A DNA stretch of 64,000 nt from assembly GCF_002288385.1 (NCBI RefSeq), contig NZ_CP016783.1:434001-498000 (forward strand), read 5' to 3'. The position numbers were made by a program, and so were the translations under genes. The notes under the pieces are model-generated. The model was not told the origin of the DNA. It searched no databases and saw nothing but the letters and a program-made list of their open reading frames with translations. Source of the DNA: Candidatus Planktophila lacus (GTDB lineage: Bacteria; Actinomycetota; Actinomycetes; Nanopelagicales; Nanopelagicaceae). This document shows positions 51,983 to 61,018 of the stretch, in pieces (positions within the stretch are counted from its first letter, which is position 1; each line of letters starts with the position of its first letter).

Positions 51983-53977
51983 ATGAGTGATCTATCGGCG
52001 AAAGTGCGTTCGGCCCTAGATGCAGCAGTCGCCGCCATTGGGGGATCACCACGTGAAGGCCAGATCGAAATGGCTGAAGCGGTGGCAAATGCGCTCACCG
52101 ATCGCCACCATTTAATGGTGCAGGCCGGCACTGGAACCGGAAAATCTCTAGCTTATTTAGTTCCAGCCCTCGTTCATGGCCGCAAAGTTTTGATTGCAAC
52201 AGCAACTCTTGCGCTGCAACGTCAATTAGTAGAACGAGATTTACCTGCCGTTGTGCCAGCACTTGAAAAAGAGTTAGGCCGTGAGATCACTTATGGAATT
52301 TACAAAGGCGTAGGCAACTACATCTGCTTGCAGAAGATGAATACCGATGAACCAGATCCTGATGGCCAAGTTTTATTGGAAGTTAGTTACCTAGAAAAAG
52401 ATGCCAAACGCTTACATGCTTGGGCAAAGACGCCCGGTGTTTCAGGTGATCGTGATGATGCACCAGATGTCGACCGCAGAGTCTGGGCGGCAAATTCACT
52501 TTCTGGACGCGAATGCGTTGGCGCCGATGTCTGTAATTACGGGCCACAATGTTTTGCAGCACTCGCTAAAGCGAAGGCACAGACCGCAGATGTTGTAGTC
52601 ACCAACCACACCTTGCTTGCGATCGAAATCGTTGATTCACATCCGATCTTGCCCGAACGCGATGCGGTGATCTTGGATGAAGCCCACGAGTTTATGGATC
52701 GCACTACGCAGGCAGTGACCGAAGAGCTCACATCTGCGCGCGTGATTCGCGCAGCCGCGATGGCGCGCAAACATATGCCGGGCAAGTTAGCTGATGCGCT
52801 CACTAAAGCTGCCGATAATTTCCACGATGCGATGGCAGATTATGGCGATCAGATCCGCGGTGACTTTGCCGCACAAGGTCGGCTTGAAGAAATTCCTTCT
52901 TCACTTGAGGCACCGATTCGTAAAGTTAAAGATGCGGCAGCTGCGATCGTGCAGATCATCAACGCCGATGACGACATTATCGATTCTGATGCGATTGCAG
53001 AGCGCGCCCGTGTAAAAGGTGCGGTCTCTGAGATCAATACAACTTGTGGCAAATTGTTAAAGATGGGCAATACCCACGTGCTCTGGTATGAACCAACCTT
53101 TTCAACACTGCATTTAGCACCGCTTTCTGTCTCTGAAGTTCTCCGTTCAAACCTATTAACCAAGACTCCAGTGATTGCGACATCTGCAACGCTCACCGTT
53201 GGCAATGGCTTTGATGCGATGGCGCGCAGTATTGGTTTCGTCGTTGGTTCAGATGCAGACACTGAAAGTGAAGATGGCGATATTGATCCGGCAAATGTGC
53301 AGATGCTCGATGTTGGCTCACCATTTGATTTCGCCAATCAAGGCGTTCTATATATGCCAAAGCATCTACCTGAACCAGGTCGCGATGGACCAAGTCCTGA
53401 AGTCTTAACTGAACTCGGCGAGTTAATTGATGCAGCGGGTGGACGCACCTTGGCGCTATTTAGTTCATGGCGCGGTGTTGAAGCAGCCGATGCCCATCTG
53501 CGCAGCGTTTTAAAAGAGTTACCGATCACCATAATTACTCAGAAACGTGGAGATGCAGTTGGTCCGCTCGTTGAACGTTTTGCGAAAGATGAAACATCAA
53601 TTCTGCTCGGCACGATGTCGCTCTGGCAGGGCGTTGATGTTCCAGGTTCATCTTGCATCTTGGTTGCAATTGATCGAATTCCATTTCCGCGTCCTGATGA
53701 ACCGGTTATGTCAGCTCGTGCATCGTTGGCAGATGCCGCAGGTGGCAGTGGCTTTATGCAAGTATCACTACCGCGCGCAGCGCTACTGCTGGCGCAAGGC
53801 ACTGGCCGCTTAATTCGCAGCGTTGATGATCGCGGGGTAGTGGCCATTTTAGATTCGCGAATTGTGACCAAACGCTACGGAAGTGTCCTACTTAACTCGA
53901 TGCCGCCGCTCTGGCGCACCAGCGATCGGGCTGTGGTGATCGATTCACTGCGCAGGCTTTCGCAAACCATGAAATAA
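51983..53977 (+). CDS. dinG: DinG-type ATP-dependent DNA helicase
   Basis: A 664-aa superfamily 2 helicase of the XPD/DinG group. Seen: REGQIEMAEAV (Q-like), Walker A AGTGTGKSLAYLVP, an Fe-S cysteine set (YICLQ, RECVGADVCNYGPQC), VVTNHTLLA, DEAH box (ILDEAHEF) and QGTGRLIRS (VI). It unwinds 5'-3' and resolves R-loops and D-loops. No SOS box is visible upstream, unlike in E. coli. Confidence 0.92.
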   Translation: MSDLSAKVRSALDAAVAAIGGSPREGQIEMAEAVANALTDRHHLMVQAGTGTGKSLAYLVPALVHGRKVLIATATLALQRQLVERDLPAVVPALEKELGREITYGIYKGVGNYICLQKMNTDEPDPDGQVLLEVSYLEKDAKRLHAWAKTPGVSGDRDDAPDVDRRVWAANSLSGRECVGADVCNYGPQCFAALAKAKAQTADVVVTNHTLLAIEIVDSHPILPERDAVILDEAHEFMDRTTQAVTEELTSARVIRAAAMARKHMPGKLADALTKAADNFHDAMADYGDQIRGDFAAQGRLEEIPSSLEAPIRKVKDAAAAIVQIINADDDIIDSDAIAERARVKGAVSEINTTCGKLLKMGNTHVLWYEPTFSTLHLAPLSVSEVLRSNLLTKTPVIATSATLTVGNGFDAMARSIGFVVGSDADTESEDGDIDPANVQMLDVGSPFDFANQGVLYMPKHLPEPGRDGPSPEVLTELGELIDAAGGRTLALFSSWRGVEAADAHLRSVLKELPITIITQKRGDAVGPLVERFAKDETSILLGTMSLWQGVDVPGSSCILVAIDRIPFPRPDEPVMSARASLADAAGGSGFMQVSLPRAALLLAQGTGRLIRSVDDRGVVAILDSRIVTKRYGSVLLNSMPPLWRTSDRAVVIDSLRRLSQTMK

Positions 53978-53984
53978 TTTTTTT

Positions 53985-54581
53985 ATGCCCAAGATTTCCA
54001 CGCAAGATCTAGCCTCGCATCGCGATTGGCGCCGTAATCAATTGATTTCAGCGGCCACCCAGATCGCACTTGAGGAAAGCTCTGCCAGCATCTCAATCGC
54101 AGCAGTGGCAGCGCGCGCCGGGCTGTCGCGAACTTCAGTCTATGAATACTTTTCGAGCAGCCAAGATCTCGTTGCCGATCTGTTAATCGAAGAGTTAAAG
54201 AACTTTGGCGAACTCTTACGCGGCGCCATCGAAGATGAAAGCGATCCGATTTCTGCGCTAACTATCTGGATCGAAACATCCCTTAACTATGTGGGCGATG
54301 GACGACACCTACTTGCCAAGTCACTTCACGCCACAACTTTGCCGCGCGAGCGAAACGCTGAAATAGGTGCGGCCCACCGTCAGATGTTGGCGCCACTTAG
54401 CAAAACTTTTGCTTCTCTTGGCATCACAGATACCGCACGCGCTTTCGCGCAGTTGCAGGCGATCACAGATGTAGCAACCCGCCGCATCGAATCAGGCGCC
54501 GCAACGCCACAAGATGAGATCGCAGTTACAACCGATTTCTATATCGCCGGAATTAAGACGTTAGCTAACTCTAATTCTTAG
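53985..54581 (+). CDS. TetR/AcrR family regulator
   Basis: A 198-aa repressor: N-terminal helix-turn-helix ISIAAVAARAGLSRTSVYEYFSS, then a ligand-binding helical domain. The ligand and targets are unknown. It starts 7 bases after dinG and its 3' end overlaps the convergent secreted-protein gene by 21 bases. Confidence 0.9.
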   Translation: MPKISTQDLASHRDWRRNQLISAATQIALEESSASISIAAVAARAGLSRTSVYEYFSSSQDLVADLLIEELKNFGELLRGAIEDESDPISALTIWIETSLNYVGDGRHLLAKSLHATTLPRERNAEIGAAHRQMLAPLSKTFASLGITDTARAFAQLQAITDVATRRIESGAATPQDEIAVTTDFYIAGIKTLANSNS

Positions 54582-55529
54582 CTCTTGCTTAAGCGCTAGC
54601 CACATTCCTTCTTTAGCCGGCGCTGTTGCGACGATGGTGCAGATCCCGCGCTTCTGAGCCTCTATTAGATTTAACTCAACGCGACAGTTCTTACTCAAAC
54701 TTCTGTAAGAAATTGTCTCGCCGAAGTTGGTTTCAGCAGGCATCGCCTTTGGCTTACCCTTTTTGAGTTCCTTGGTAGCGCGCTCAACCTTCTGAACTCC
54801 AGGTTCGAGAATAAATGGGTAGTTTGCAGAACTTGCTGCGAACTTATCGTTGCCGGCAGTTCGGTGAGCAAGTGCGCACTGGCCAGCTCCCTTGAGCGCA
54901 GTTAGCGTTCCATTTGCGTATGAGCATTCCGGAGTCAACGAAGTTAGTGTCACTGGCAGACCAGATTGCGCAGTTGCAACAATCTTTGCGCTCTGGCGAT
55001 AAGCAAGTGCCATCGGAACATTTCGGGTTAGCGGCTTGGTATTCAATGTAACTGTTACTACATCAGCCGGTAGCAAAGGCGCGGCAGCACCTTCGCGGAA
55101 GGTAATCGGAAGGAATAAATCTTCGCTGGTATCTGCAGTTGCAGAACGATCCAGGCGGAAGAAGATTCCACAAGATGTTTTGGTGCAGTCAACCGCTACG
55201 CCGCGACCAGTGATCTGTGCTGCGACCTTAAATGCGATTGGCCCGGTTGCACTTACTGAACCGACTTCACCTTTAGTACTGATCCAGAGCTGTAATTCAT
55301 CGCTGCAGGTTGCAGGACGAGCACCAGCGACTGGGGCGATGCATTGCTGCATATACAGTCCGCCCTTGGTCGTAAACTTTGTAAAGCCGCCATTGACGAT
55401 GGCACCTGCTGGATCAAGATTTGTTAGCGGGCCGCTCTGGAAGACAAATGTCTCCGCGCTGGCGCTAGGCGCTGTGAAGACAGGTATAGCCAGTGCTAAT
55501 ACTGAGATTAACGTAATTACTTTCTTCAT
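54561..55529 (-). CDS. Secreted protein with four-Cys beta domain (paralogue 1)
   Basis: A 322-aa exported protein (signal MKKVITLISVLALAIPVF..ASA). The N-terminal domain has GGLYMQQCIAPVAGARPATC and VDCTKTSCGIFFRLD then DLFLPITF, the same pattern as the next gene. The C-terminal half is a bacterial Ig-like part (QSGLPVTLTSLTPECSYANG). AAAGGA precedes the ATG. Next to a metal-chelate ABC transporter, it may be a surface binding protein, which is inferred. Confidence 0.72.
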   Translation of the reverse strand: MKKVITLISVLALAIPVFTAPSASAETFVFQSGPLTNLDPAGAIVNGGFTKFTTKGGLYMQQCIAPVAGARPATCSDELQLWISTKGEVGSVSATGPIAFKVAAQITGRGVAVDCTKTSCGIFFRLDRSATADTSEDLFLPITFREGAAAPLLPADVVTVTLNTKPLTRNVPMALAYRQSAKIVATAQSGLPVTLTSLTPECSYANGTLTALKGAGQCALAHRTAGNDKFAASSANYPFILEPGVQKVERATKELKKGKPKAMPAETNFGETISYRSLSKNCRVELNLIEAQKRGICTIVATAPAKEGMWLALKQELRIRVS

Positions 55530-55531
55530 AT

Positions 55532-56053
55532 CTATTTCCTTTTCTTAAATGTGACTGGAATAAAAAGATCACGCGATCTATCCCCTTCACGTAGATGATC
55601 TGATCTAACTGTTAAAGCGCATTTACTTTTGCGGCAATCGATCTTGCCGATTTTTTCCGAGACTCCGACGCTCTTCGTAAATCTGCCACCGGCGCGGAAA
55701 GGTTCTGCCAGATTTGCGGCATAGGGTGGTGCATTTGATGAGATCCAGTAAGAAGCATCGCCGATGCCGGATTTGTTAACGCCACCACCACAAGGAGTCG
55801 GAGCAGCACCTGATTTTGGCATCACGCAGTACGCAAGATAGATACCGACGGTTTCATCAAAACCTTTTCCGGTGATGACAATTTGGGCCTGACCATTTTT
55901 ATCAACTGCTATATCTCGCGCTTGTGCGCTAATTGATTCGCCAAACTGGCCCTTTATTAATTGTGGTTTCTGCGCAGCGTTGCTCGGTGAAACACTAAGT
56001 GAGATCAGAAGCAGCGCAGATAGGGCTGTTGGAAGAAAAGCCTTTGCGCGCAT
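55532..56053 (-). CDS. Secreted protein with four-Cys beta domain (paralogue 2)
   Basis: A 173-aa exported protein (signal about residues 1-27, FLPTALSALLLISLSVSPSNAA). One domain with GIYLAYCVMPKSGAAPTPCG and KIDCRKSKCALTVRSD, then DLFIPVTFKKRK, parallels paralogue 1, so two disulfides are likely. It starts the two-gene minus-strand operon and is divergent from the ABC transporter. A leaderless -10 box precedes it. Confidence 0.72.
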   Translation of the reverse strand: MRAKAFLPTALSALLLISLSVSPSNAAQKPQLIKGQFGESISAQARDIAVDKNGQAQIVITGKGFDETVGIYLAYCVMPKSGAAPTPCGGGVNKSGIGDASYWISSNAPPYAANLAEPFRAGGRFTKSVGVSEKIGKIDCRKSKCALTVRSDHLREGDRSRDLFIPVTFKKRK

Positions 56054-56059
56054 GAGAAA

Positions 56060-56065
56060 ACCTTA
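56060..56065 (-). promoter_or_regulatory. -10 box TAAGGT, leaderless start
   Basis: On the minus strand TAAGGT ends six bases before the ATG at 56053. Confidence 0.5.
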
Positions 56066-56137
56066 CTTTTATCTCAGCACGGCCTTATCCGACAACCCAC
56101 CCGTATCTGTCAGGTAAAAGGCTGAGATGATTTAAGG

Positions 56138-57055
56138 GTGCTAAAGAATGGTCGATACCGGCATCTGACAGTGGCTCTCGCCACAGCGCTTTCTTTAACC
56201 GCTTGCAGTTCCAGTGAAGTTGCTGTGCAAGAGATTAAAGCTGCTGCCGCAATAAGTATTGAAGATGGCGGCACTTCTTCAGCAACGCGCGTAATCGCAC
56301 TGGCAAACGGATCTGCAGAAATTTTGGTTTCTTTAGGCTTAAAGCCAATTCTTATTGGACGAGATATCGCCAGCACTGAAGAAGTTCTTCTAGATATTCC
56401 AATTGTTACCTCTGGCCATCAAGTTGTTGCTGAAAATATTTTGAAGTTAAACCCAGATTTAGTTCTGATAGATGATGCAACTGGACCGTTAGCTGCAATT
56501 AAGACCCTGCGCGAAAATGGAATCAAGATTGTTCAGGTGCGCCAGGCCTGGACGCTCTCGGATATAAACCTAAAGATTGCCGATATTGCAGGGGCTGTTG
56601 GAGCAATTCCGTCGGGCGTTGCCTTGAGCGAGAAGATCAACCAATCACTCTCTGAAGTTAAGAAAGCAGATCGAAAAGCACGTATCGCCTTTCTCTATCT
56701 CCGTGGCGGAAACTCCATCTATCTACTTGGTGGGAAAGGTTCCGGGGCGGATTCGCTAATCACGGCGATAAATTCCGTTGATGCCGGCGCAGAGTTTTCG
56801 AAAGATCCCTTTACGCCAGTTAGCGCCGAAGTTCTTGCCGAGTTAAATCCAGATGTAATTTTAGTTATGAGTAAAGGCTTGGCCTCAGTTGGGGGAGTTG
56901 CTGGTTTAAAGGCGCTTCCTGGAGTTGCCCAGACGAGTGCTGGAAAGAAGGGGCGCATCCTTGCCGTTGATGATTCTCTTCTACTCTCCTTCGGCCCCCG
57001 CACACCTGATCTGATTCTTCAGATGGCGGCTTCTGTAGATGAGTTGATGAAATGA
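56138..57055 (+). CDS. Heme/cobalamin/siderophore ABC transporter, binding lipoprotein (HmuT-like)
   Basis: A 305-aa class-III binding protein with a lipobox (LSLTACSSS, lipidated Cys23). Seen: RVIALANGSAEILVSLGL, NPDLVLIDD, FLYLRGGNSIYLLGGKGSGADSLI and LNPDVILVMSKG. The YLLGGKGSGAD block is like that of hemin-binding HmuT. Heme is the first choice; cobalamin, needed by NrdJ, is the main alternative. The start is GTG. It overlaps the permease by 4 bases. Confidence 0.85.
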   Translation: MLKNGRYRHLTVALATALSLTACSSSEVAVQEIKAAAAISIEDGGTSSATRVIALANGSAEILVSLGLKPILIGRDIASTEEVLLDIPIVTSGHQVVAENILKLNPDLVLIDDATGPLAAIKTLRENGIKIVQVRQAWTLSDINLKIADIAGAVGAIPSGVALSEKINQSLSEVKKADRKARIAFLYLRGGNSIYLLGGKGSGADSLITAINSVDAGAEFSKDPFTPVSAEVLAELNPDVILVMSKGLASVGGVAGLKALPGVAQTSAGKKGRILAVDDSLLLSFGPRTPDLILQMAASVDELMK

Positions 57056-58026
57056 AGTTACGTTTCTCGCTAATTGTTATCGCGCTTAATATTGCGGTGG
57101 TTGCATCTCTATTGCTTGGTGCAACGCAGGTGGAAAATATCTGGCGTTATCTATTTAACCCAGGCTTTGACAGCGCAAGTACCAACCATTTGATTCTCTG
57201 GCAGATACGAATTCCACGCATTCTGGTTGCACTTTTAATTGGCGCAGCACTTGGGCTGGCCGGTGCGATCGCACAATCTGCGGCGAATAATCCGCTGGCA
57301 GATCCTGCAATCTTAGGAACATCAGCTGGTGCAAGCCTGGGCGTTGTAATTGGCGTTCTCCTAAACCTTGCTGAAGTTGGTTCAGTGTTGGCCGTTCTCT
57401 TTGCAACTATTGGTGCGCTGATTGCAACGGCGCTCACTTTCACTTGGGCGCGCTCTGTTGGAGCTTTAATCATTATCGGAATCGGTACCTCAGCGCTCTT
57501 TTCCGCAGTTGTCGGGCTACTAATTACCGCCACAAATAATCCAGAGATACGTTCAATCTCTTTCTGGTCGCTTGGTTCATTAGCGTTAGCTACTTCAGAG
57601 AGCCTTTTGATTATCACGCCAGTATTTCTGATCTGTTTCTTCTTCTCCTTTAAAATCGCTCCACAGTTAGATCTACTCTCACTCGGTGATATCTCAGTTC
57701 GTCATTTAGGGTTTTCTGCAAAAGCGATACGTCTGAAAGCCTTCTTGATAATTGGTTTATTGGTTGCAGTCAGCGTAAGCACCGTGGGCTCGATCTCCTT
57801 CTTGGCGCTTGCGGCTCCACATATTGCGCGCATTCTCATTGGTGGAAAGAATCGAATATTGACGATCGCATCTTCGCTCATCGGTGCCCTGATCTTGCTA
57901 GTCGGTGACACGATCGCGCGCAGCGTTCTTCCGCCATACGAGCTACCTATCGGTTTGATTACATCTCTATTGGGTGCACCAATTCTTATCCTGCTAGTGC
58001 GAAAGGCGGCGCTGACATGGAAATAA
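57052..58026 (+). CDS. FecCD-type ABC transporter permease
   Basis: A 324-aa permease of the FecCD/BtuC/HmuU family: WQIRIPRILVALLIGAALGLAG, NNPLADPAILGTSAGASLG and GSISFLALAAPHIARIL, with about ten helices. It forms the channel for the chelate bound by the preceding lipoprotein. It overlaps the ATPase gene by 10 bases. Confidence 0.93.
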   Translation: MKLRFSLIVIALNIAVVASLLLGATQVENIWRYLFNPGFDSASTNHLILWQIRIPRILVALLIGAALGLAGAIAQSAANNPLADPAILGTSAGASLGVVIGVLLNLAEVGSVLAVLFATIGALIATALTFTWARSVGALIIIGIGTSALFSAVVGLLITATNNPEIRSISFWSLGSLALATSESLLIITPVFLICFFFSFKIAPQLDLLSLGDISVRHLGFSAKAIRLKAFLIIGLLVAVSVSTVGSISFLALAAPHIARILIGGKNRILTIASSLIGALILLVGDTIARSVLPPYELPIGLITSLLGAPILILLVRKAALTWK

Positions 58027-58631
58027 TTGAGATCCAAGGCTTAACGCTGCAGCGCAATAACCGCGAACTCTTCGAGGGGCTAAACGCCACCATTACTAAA
58101 GGTTCAATTAGCGCAATCATCGGTCCAAATGGTTGCGGCAAGAGTTCGTTGCTCTTGGCTATAACCGGTGACTTAAAGCCAAGTAGCGGTTCTATCTTTA
58201 TCGCTGAAAAGAATCTGCAAGATCTAAGCGATCTCGAACAATCGCACCTGCGCAGTATGGCGCTACAAGAGCGCACCTTCTGGCTACCGATGACAGTCCG
58301 CGAAGTACTTGCCTTGGGGCAGAGCGATGAGGCTAAGAATCAGATTGAGAATATAGCGGACGACTTAGGGCTTACCGAATTGTTGGGCAACTTAGTGACC
58401 ACGCTTTCGGTAGGACAGGTGCAGCGCATTGAAATCGCGCGCACCTTATTGCGCGACTGCCCGATCTACCTTTTTGACGAACCATTTGCAGCGCAGGATC
58501 TAGCGAGCAAAGAGAAGTTAATTGAGATCTTTAAGCAACTGCGCAGCGCAGGAAAGACCATCGTTCTGGTTGCACATAGCGAAGTTGAAAAATTATCTTG
58601 GTGTGATCAGATAATCCAACTTGGCTCTTAA
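58017..58631 (+). CDS. ABC transporter ATPase of the same system
   Basis: A 204-aa ATPase: Walker A GPNGCGKSS, signature LSVGQVQRIEIA (Val for the usual Gly), Walker B IYLFDEPFAA and the switch VAHSEVE. It is about 50 residues shorter than typical HmuV/FecE (about 255), ending soon after the switch histidine. It still holds all catalytic motifs. Its end overlaps the antisense NUDIX gene by 39 bases. Confidence 0.9.
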   Translation: MEIIEIQGLTLQRNNRELFEGLNATITKGSISAIIGPNGCGKSSLLLAITGDLKPSSGSIFIAEKNLQDLSDLEQSHLRSMALQERTFWLPMTVREVLALGQSDEAKNQIENIADDLGLTELLGNLVTTLSVGQVQRIEIARTLLRDCPIYLFDEPFAAQDLASKEKLIEIFKQLRSAGKTIVLVAHSEVEKLSWCDQIIQLGS

Positions 58632-59060
58632 GTCGCGCCAAGATTTTGCAAAGCTGGGGTGTAGCGGCAAACGGGTTACATCATCAAATAAGACCCAACG
58701 CACTTCATGTGATTCATCATTTAACTCATGCGCCACAAGTTCGCTCGTTGCCTCAGCGATAACGGTGTCATAAGACCAGTTACCGTGGTTATCGTTATGG
58801 GTTTGGCGCGGGGTTAACTGCTGTGGATCAATACCGGTCTCTTCTACCGCTTCGCGAATTGCGCCATCAATAACGCTCTCGTGTGAATCACGCGCACCGC
58901 CTGGGATTCCCCAAGTATCTCCGTTATGAACCCAGGGTGCGCGGTGCTGTAACAAGATTGCGCCATCGCGATAGATAAGTAAACCTGCTGCGCCATGCAA
59001 GCCCCAATGTTTAGAGCCGCAACTGCACTCGACCCAACCATCTCCATCGCGCGCAGCCAT
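58593..59060 (-). CDS. NUDIX hydrolase
   Basis: A 155-aa pyrophosphohydrolase with a full Nudix box from GGARDSHE to REAVEETGI. The N terminus has CSCGSKHWG, a possible partial metal site. It cleaves nucleoside diphosphates linked to X, perhaps damaged nucleotides; the substrate is unknown. It is convergent with the ABC operon and overlaps it. Confidence 0.9.
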   Translation of the reverse strand: MAARDGDGWVECSCGSKHWGLHGAAGLLIYRDGAILLQHRAPWVHNGDTWGIPGGARDSHESVIDGAIREAVEETGIDPQQLTPRQTHNDNHGNWSYDTVIAEATSELVAHELNDESHEVRWVLFDDVTRLPLHPSFAKSWRDLRAKLDYLITPR

Positions 59061-59136
59061 GTTCCTACCTTTCCATATGAGCCGTTAACTATCCACATGG
59101 AGTAGGTGCGGGGCGTTTTTTATCAGTTGCAAGATC

Positions 59137-59142
59137 TATCTT
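59137..59142 (+). promoter_or_regulatory. -10 box TATCTT, leaderless start
   Basis: TATCTT ends seven bases before the ATG at 59150. Confidence 0.5.
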
Positions 59143-59149
59143 CCCGCAG

Positions 59150-59887
59150 ATGAAGCTCCCATTAATTCTGATTACAGCGTTGGTAATTTCTCTACAAACT
59201 CTCACTTCGCACGCAGCAGATTGCGTCAAAGCCTGTGTTGATGTCTATACCCAAGATGGGCAATTGGTTATTGAAGCGCGAAAGGGAAGTGGCCCAAGTT
59301 CAAGCAAGGTGACCAAACCCAAAGTTGTTAAGCCAAAGGTTGTTGCTAAACCTAAAGTTGTAGCCAAACCTAAGCCGGTTGTAAAGCCTAAAACCGTTGC
59401 ACCGATCAAGAAAGCCCCCGCAAAACCTGCAAAGAAGCCAGTTAAAAAGGCGGCACCGAAAGTTGTTGCAGCAACTTCACTTAGCGATCGCTTAAGCAAA
59501 TCACTTCCAACTGGCGGCATTTCATATCAGCCAAATTTCAAACCGTTAATTCACACTCCGGTCTATTTCTGGAATGACTTGCCATCGGTCTTTCGCACCC
59601 AAGTTAATTTAATTGGCGAAACCATCGATGTGGTTCTGCGCCCTTCATATTTGTGGTCCTTCGGTGATGGTTCATTTCTTGCGACAACCGATCCAGGTGG
59701 GCCATTTCCCGAAGGCAAGATCACACACATTTATTCACAGCCCGGCATTTATCCAGTGCTGCTAACAACAACTTGGAACGGCACTTTTTCTCACAACGCC
59801 GTAGAACGCGCCATTACCGGCCAAATCAAAAAAGTTTCAGCGCTGACTATCACCGTGGTGGCAGCTCCAACCCGCTTTATGAATTGA
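59150..59887 (+). CDS. Secreted PKD-like protein with Lys-Pro-Val repeat stalk
   Basis: A 245-aa exported protein. The signal peptide (MKLPLILITALVISLQTLTSHAA) is followed by a short Cys-pair segment (DCVKACVD), a basic stalk at about residues 55-110 built of KPKVV/KPKPVV/KKAP units, and a C-terminal PKD-type domain (YLWSFGDGS..THIYSQPGIYPVLLTT). It probably links the envelope to an outside ligand; this is inferred. Confidence 0.8.
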   Translation: MKLPLILITALVISLQTLTSHAADCVKACVDVYTQDGQLVIEARKGSGPSSSKVTKPKVVKPKVVAKPKVVAKPKPVVKPKTVAPIKKAPAKPAKKPVKKAAPKVVAATSLSDRLSKSLPTGGISYQPNFKPLIHTPVYFWNDLPSVFRTQVNLIGETIDVVLRPSYLWSFGDGSFLATTDPGGPFPEGKITHIYSQPGIYPVLLTTTWNGTFSHNAVERAITGQIKKVSALTITVVAAPTRFMN

Positions 59888-59892
59888 GAGAG

Positions 59893-60912
59893 ATGACCAC
59901 ACTTACATCACCACATGACCTACTTGCCGCAATCCCTTTTCTTATCGGTTATCACCCGGAAGATTCGTTAGTTGTTGTCTCGATTAAAGATAACGCTGTC
60001 GGAATGGCGATGCGGATTGATTATCCAGTTGATATTCCCGAAGGTGCTTACGACTTATTGGCTTCACATCTACAGCGAGATTTGGCAACTGGGGCGCTGT
60101 TGGTTGCTTATGTTCCAAGCGATCGCAGCGATGGGGAAGTTGTTCTTGCCGATGCAAGTGCGGCGTTAACCCGAATTGGTATTGCTACTGATGAATCTCT
60201 GCTCATCCAAGGCGGGCGTTATCGCTCTGTTCTATGTCAGGATCAAGGTTGTTGCCCTGCTGAAGGAAACTTAATTCCCGAGATCGATGGTTCGCGTATT
60301 GCCGTTGAACATGTTGTTGCAGGTCGTGCGATGCCCTTTGCCAATCTGCAAGCGCTCACTGATTCAATTTCATCGCTGCCGGTAGCAACGGAGGCTAAAT
60401 GGTGCGAAATGGTGGACAGCTTTGCGATCCCTAAAGTTCTAGATAACTTGCCGAAGTTACAACGCGATGGCGCAGCTGCGGTAATTGATTTAGCAGGTGA
60501 ATTTGCCAGTGGACGCATTGGCCAAGATCTCGAACTGACCGCAAGAGTTATCGGTCGGTTAAGGGATATTCAGGTGCGCGACTTTGCACTGGGCAGCCAT
60601 GATGAAGAGAACGTTGATACCTACTTTCAGATGTGGCGCCACCTAATGCGGATCGCACCAAAGGGTTACGTGGCACCGATCGCATCGTTGTGTGCAGCCT
60701 TGGCGTATGAAAGCGGTGATGGCGCACTTGCCCATCGCGCGCTAGATCGCGCCCTCGAAGATGCCAATGGTTATTCCCTGGCGCTCTTATTGCGCCGCGT
60801 CTTTACAGCAGGGTGGCCACCCGCATCCTTTGCGGCGATGCGCAGAGAACTACATCCCAAAGTCTGCGCTGGAATTTTTGGGTTAGACTTGCCTCCAGGT
60901 CACGAGCTCTAA
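59893..60912 (+). CDS. DUF4192 protein
   Basis: A 339-aa soluble protein of the actinobacterial DUF4192 family: TSPHDLLAAIPFLIGYHPEDSLVVVSI at the start, SVLCQDQGCCPAEG and a helical C-terminal half. Function unknown. ATG 59893 with GAGAG upstream is preferred over an earlier frame that overlaps the PKD gene. Its last codons overlap the SAM-IV riboswitch. Confidence 0.88.
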   Translation: MTTLTSPHDLLAAIPFLIGYHPEDSLVVVSIKDNAVGMAMRIDYPVDIPEGAYDLLASHLQRDLATGALLVAYVPSDRSDGEVVLADASAALTRIGIATDESLLIQGGRYRSVLCQDQGCCPAEGNLIPEIDGSRIAVEHVVAGRAMPFANLQALTDSISSLPVATEAKWCEMVDSFAIPKVLDNLPKLQRDGAAAVIDLAGEFASGRIGQDLELTARVIGRLRDIQVRDFALGSHDEENVDTYFQMWRHLMRIAPKGYVAPIASLCAALAYESGDGALAHRALDRALEDANGYSLALLLRRVFTAGWPPASFAAMRRELHPKVCAGIFGLDLPPGHEL

Positions 60913-61004
60913 TCGATAGCCCCGGCTGATTAGACGGCAACCCTCCACCGCGGTGGGGTGCTCCGGGTGACGACCAGGTTTGCATCACACGATGTGAGCA
61001 AGTG
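60898..61004 (+). promoter_or_regulatory. SAM-IV riboswitch
   Basis: GGTCACGAG (inside the DUF4192 end) begins the aptamer; GCCCCGGCTG, CGGCAACCCTCCACCGCGGT, GGGGTGCTCCGGGTGACGACC follow, matching the SAM-IV core in order. A hairpin TTGC-TCACA/TGTGA-GCAA with the GAAGGA ribosome site just after it forms the likely expression switch. It should shut off metX when SAM is high. Confidence 0.9.
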
Positions 61005-61018
61005 CGTGAAGGAATTAA

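Noticed and set aside
56054-56137. Cobalamin riboswitch before the chelate importer
   Set aside because: The 84-base gap is too short and lacks the B12-box, so heme against cobalamin cannot be settled this way.
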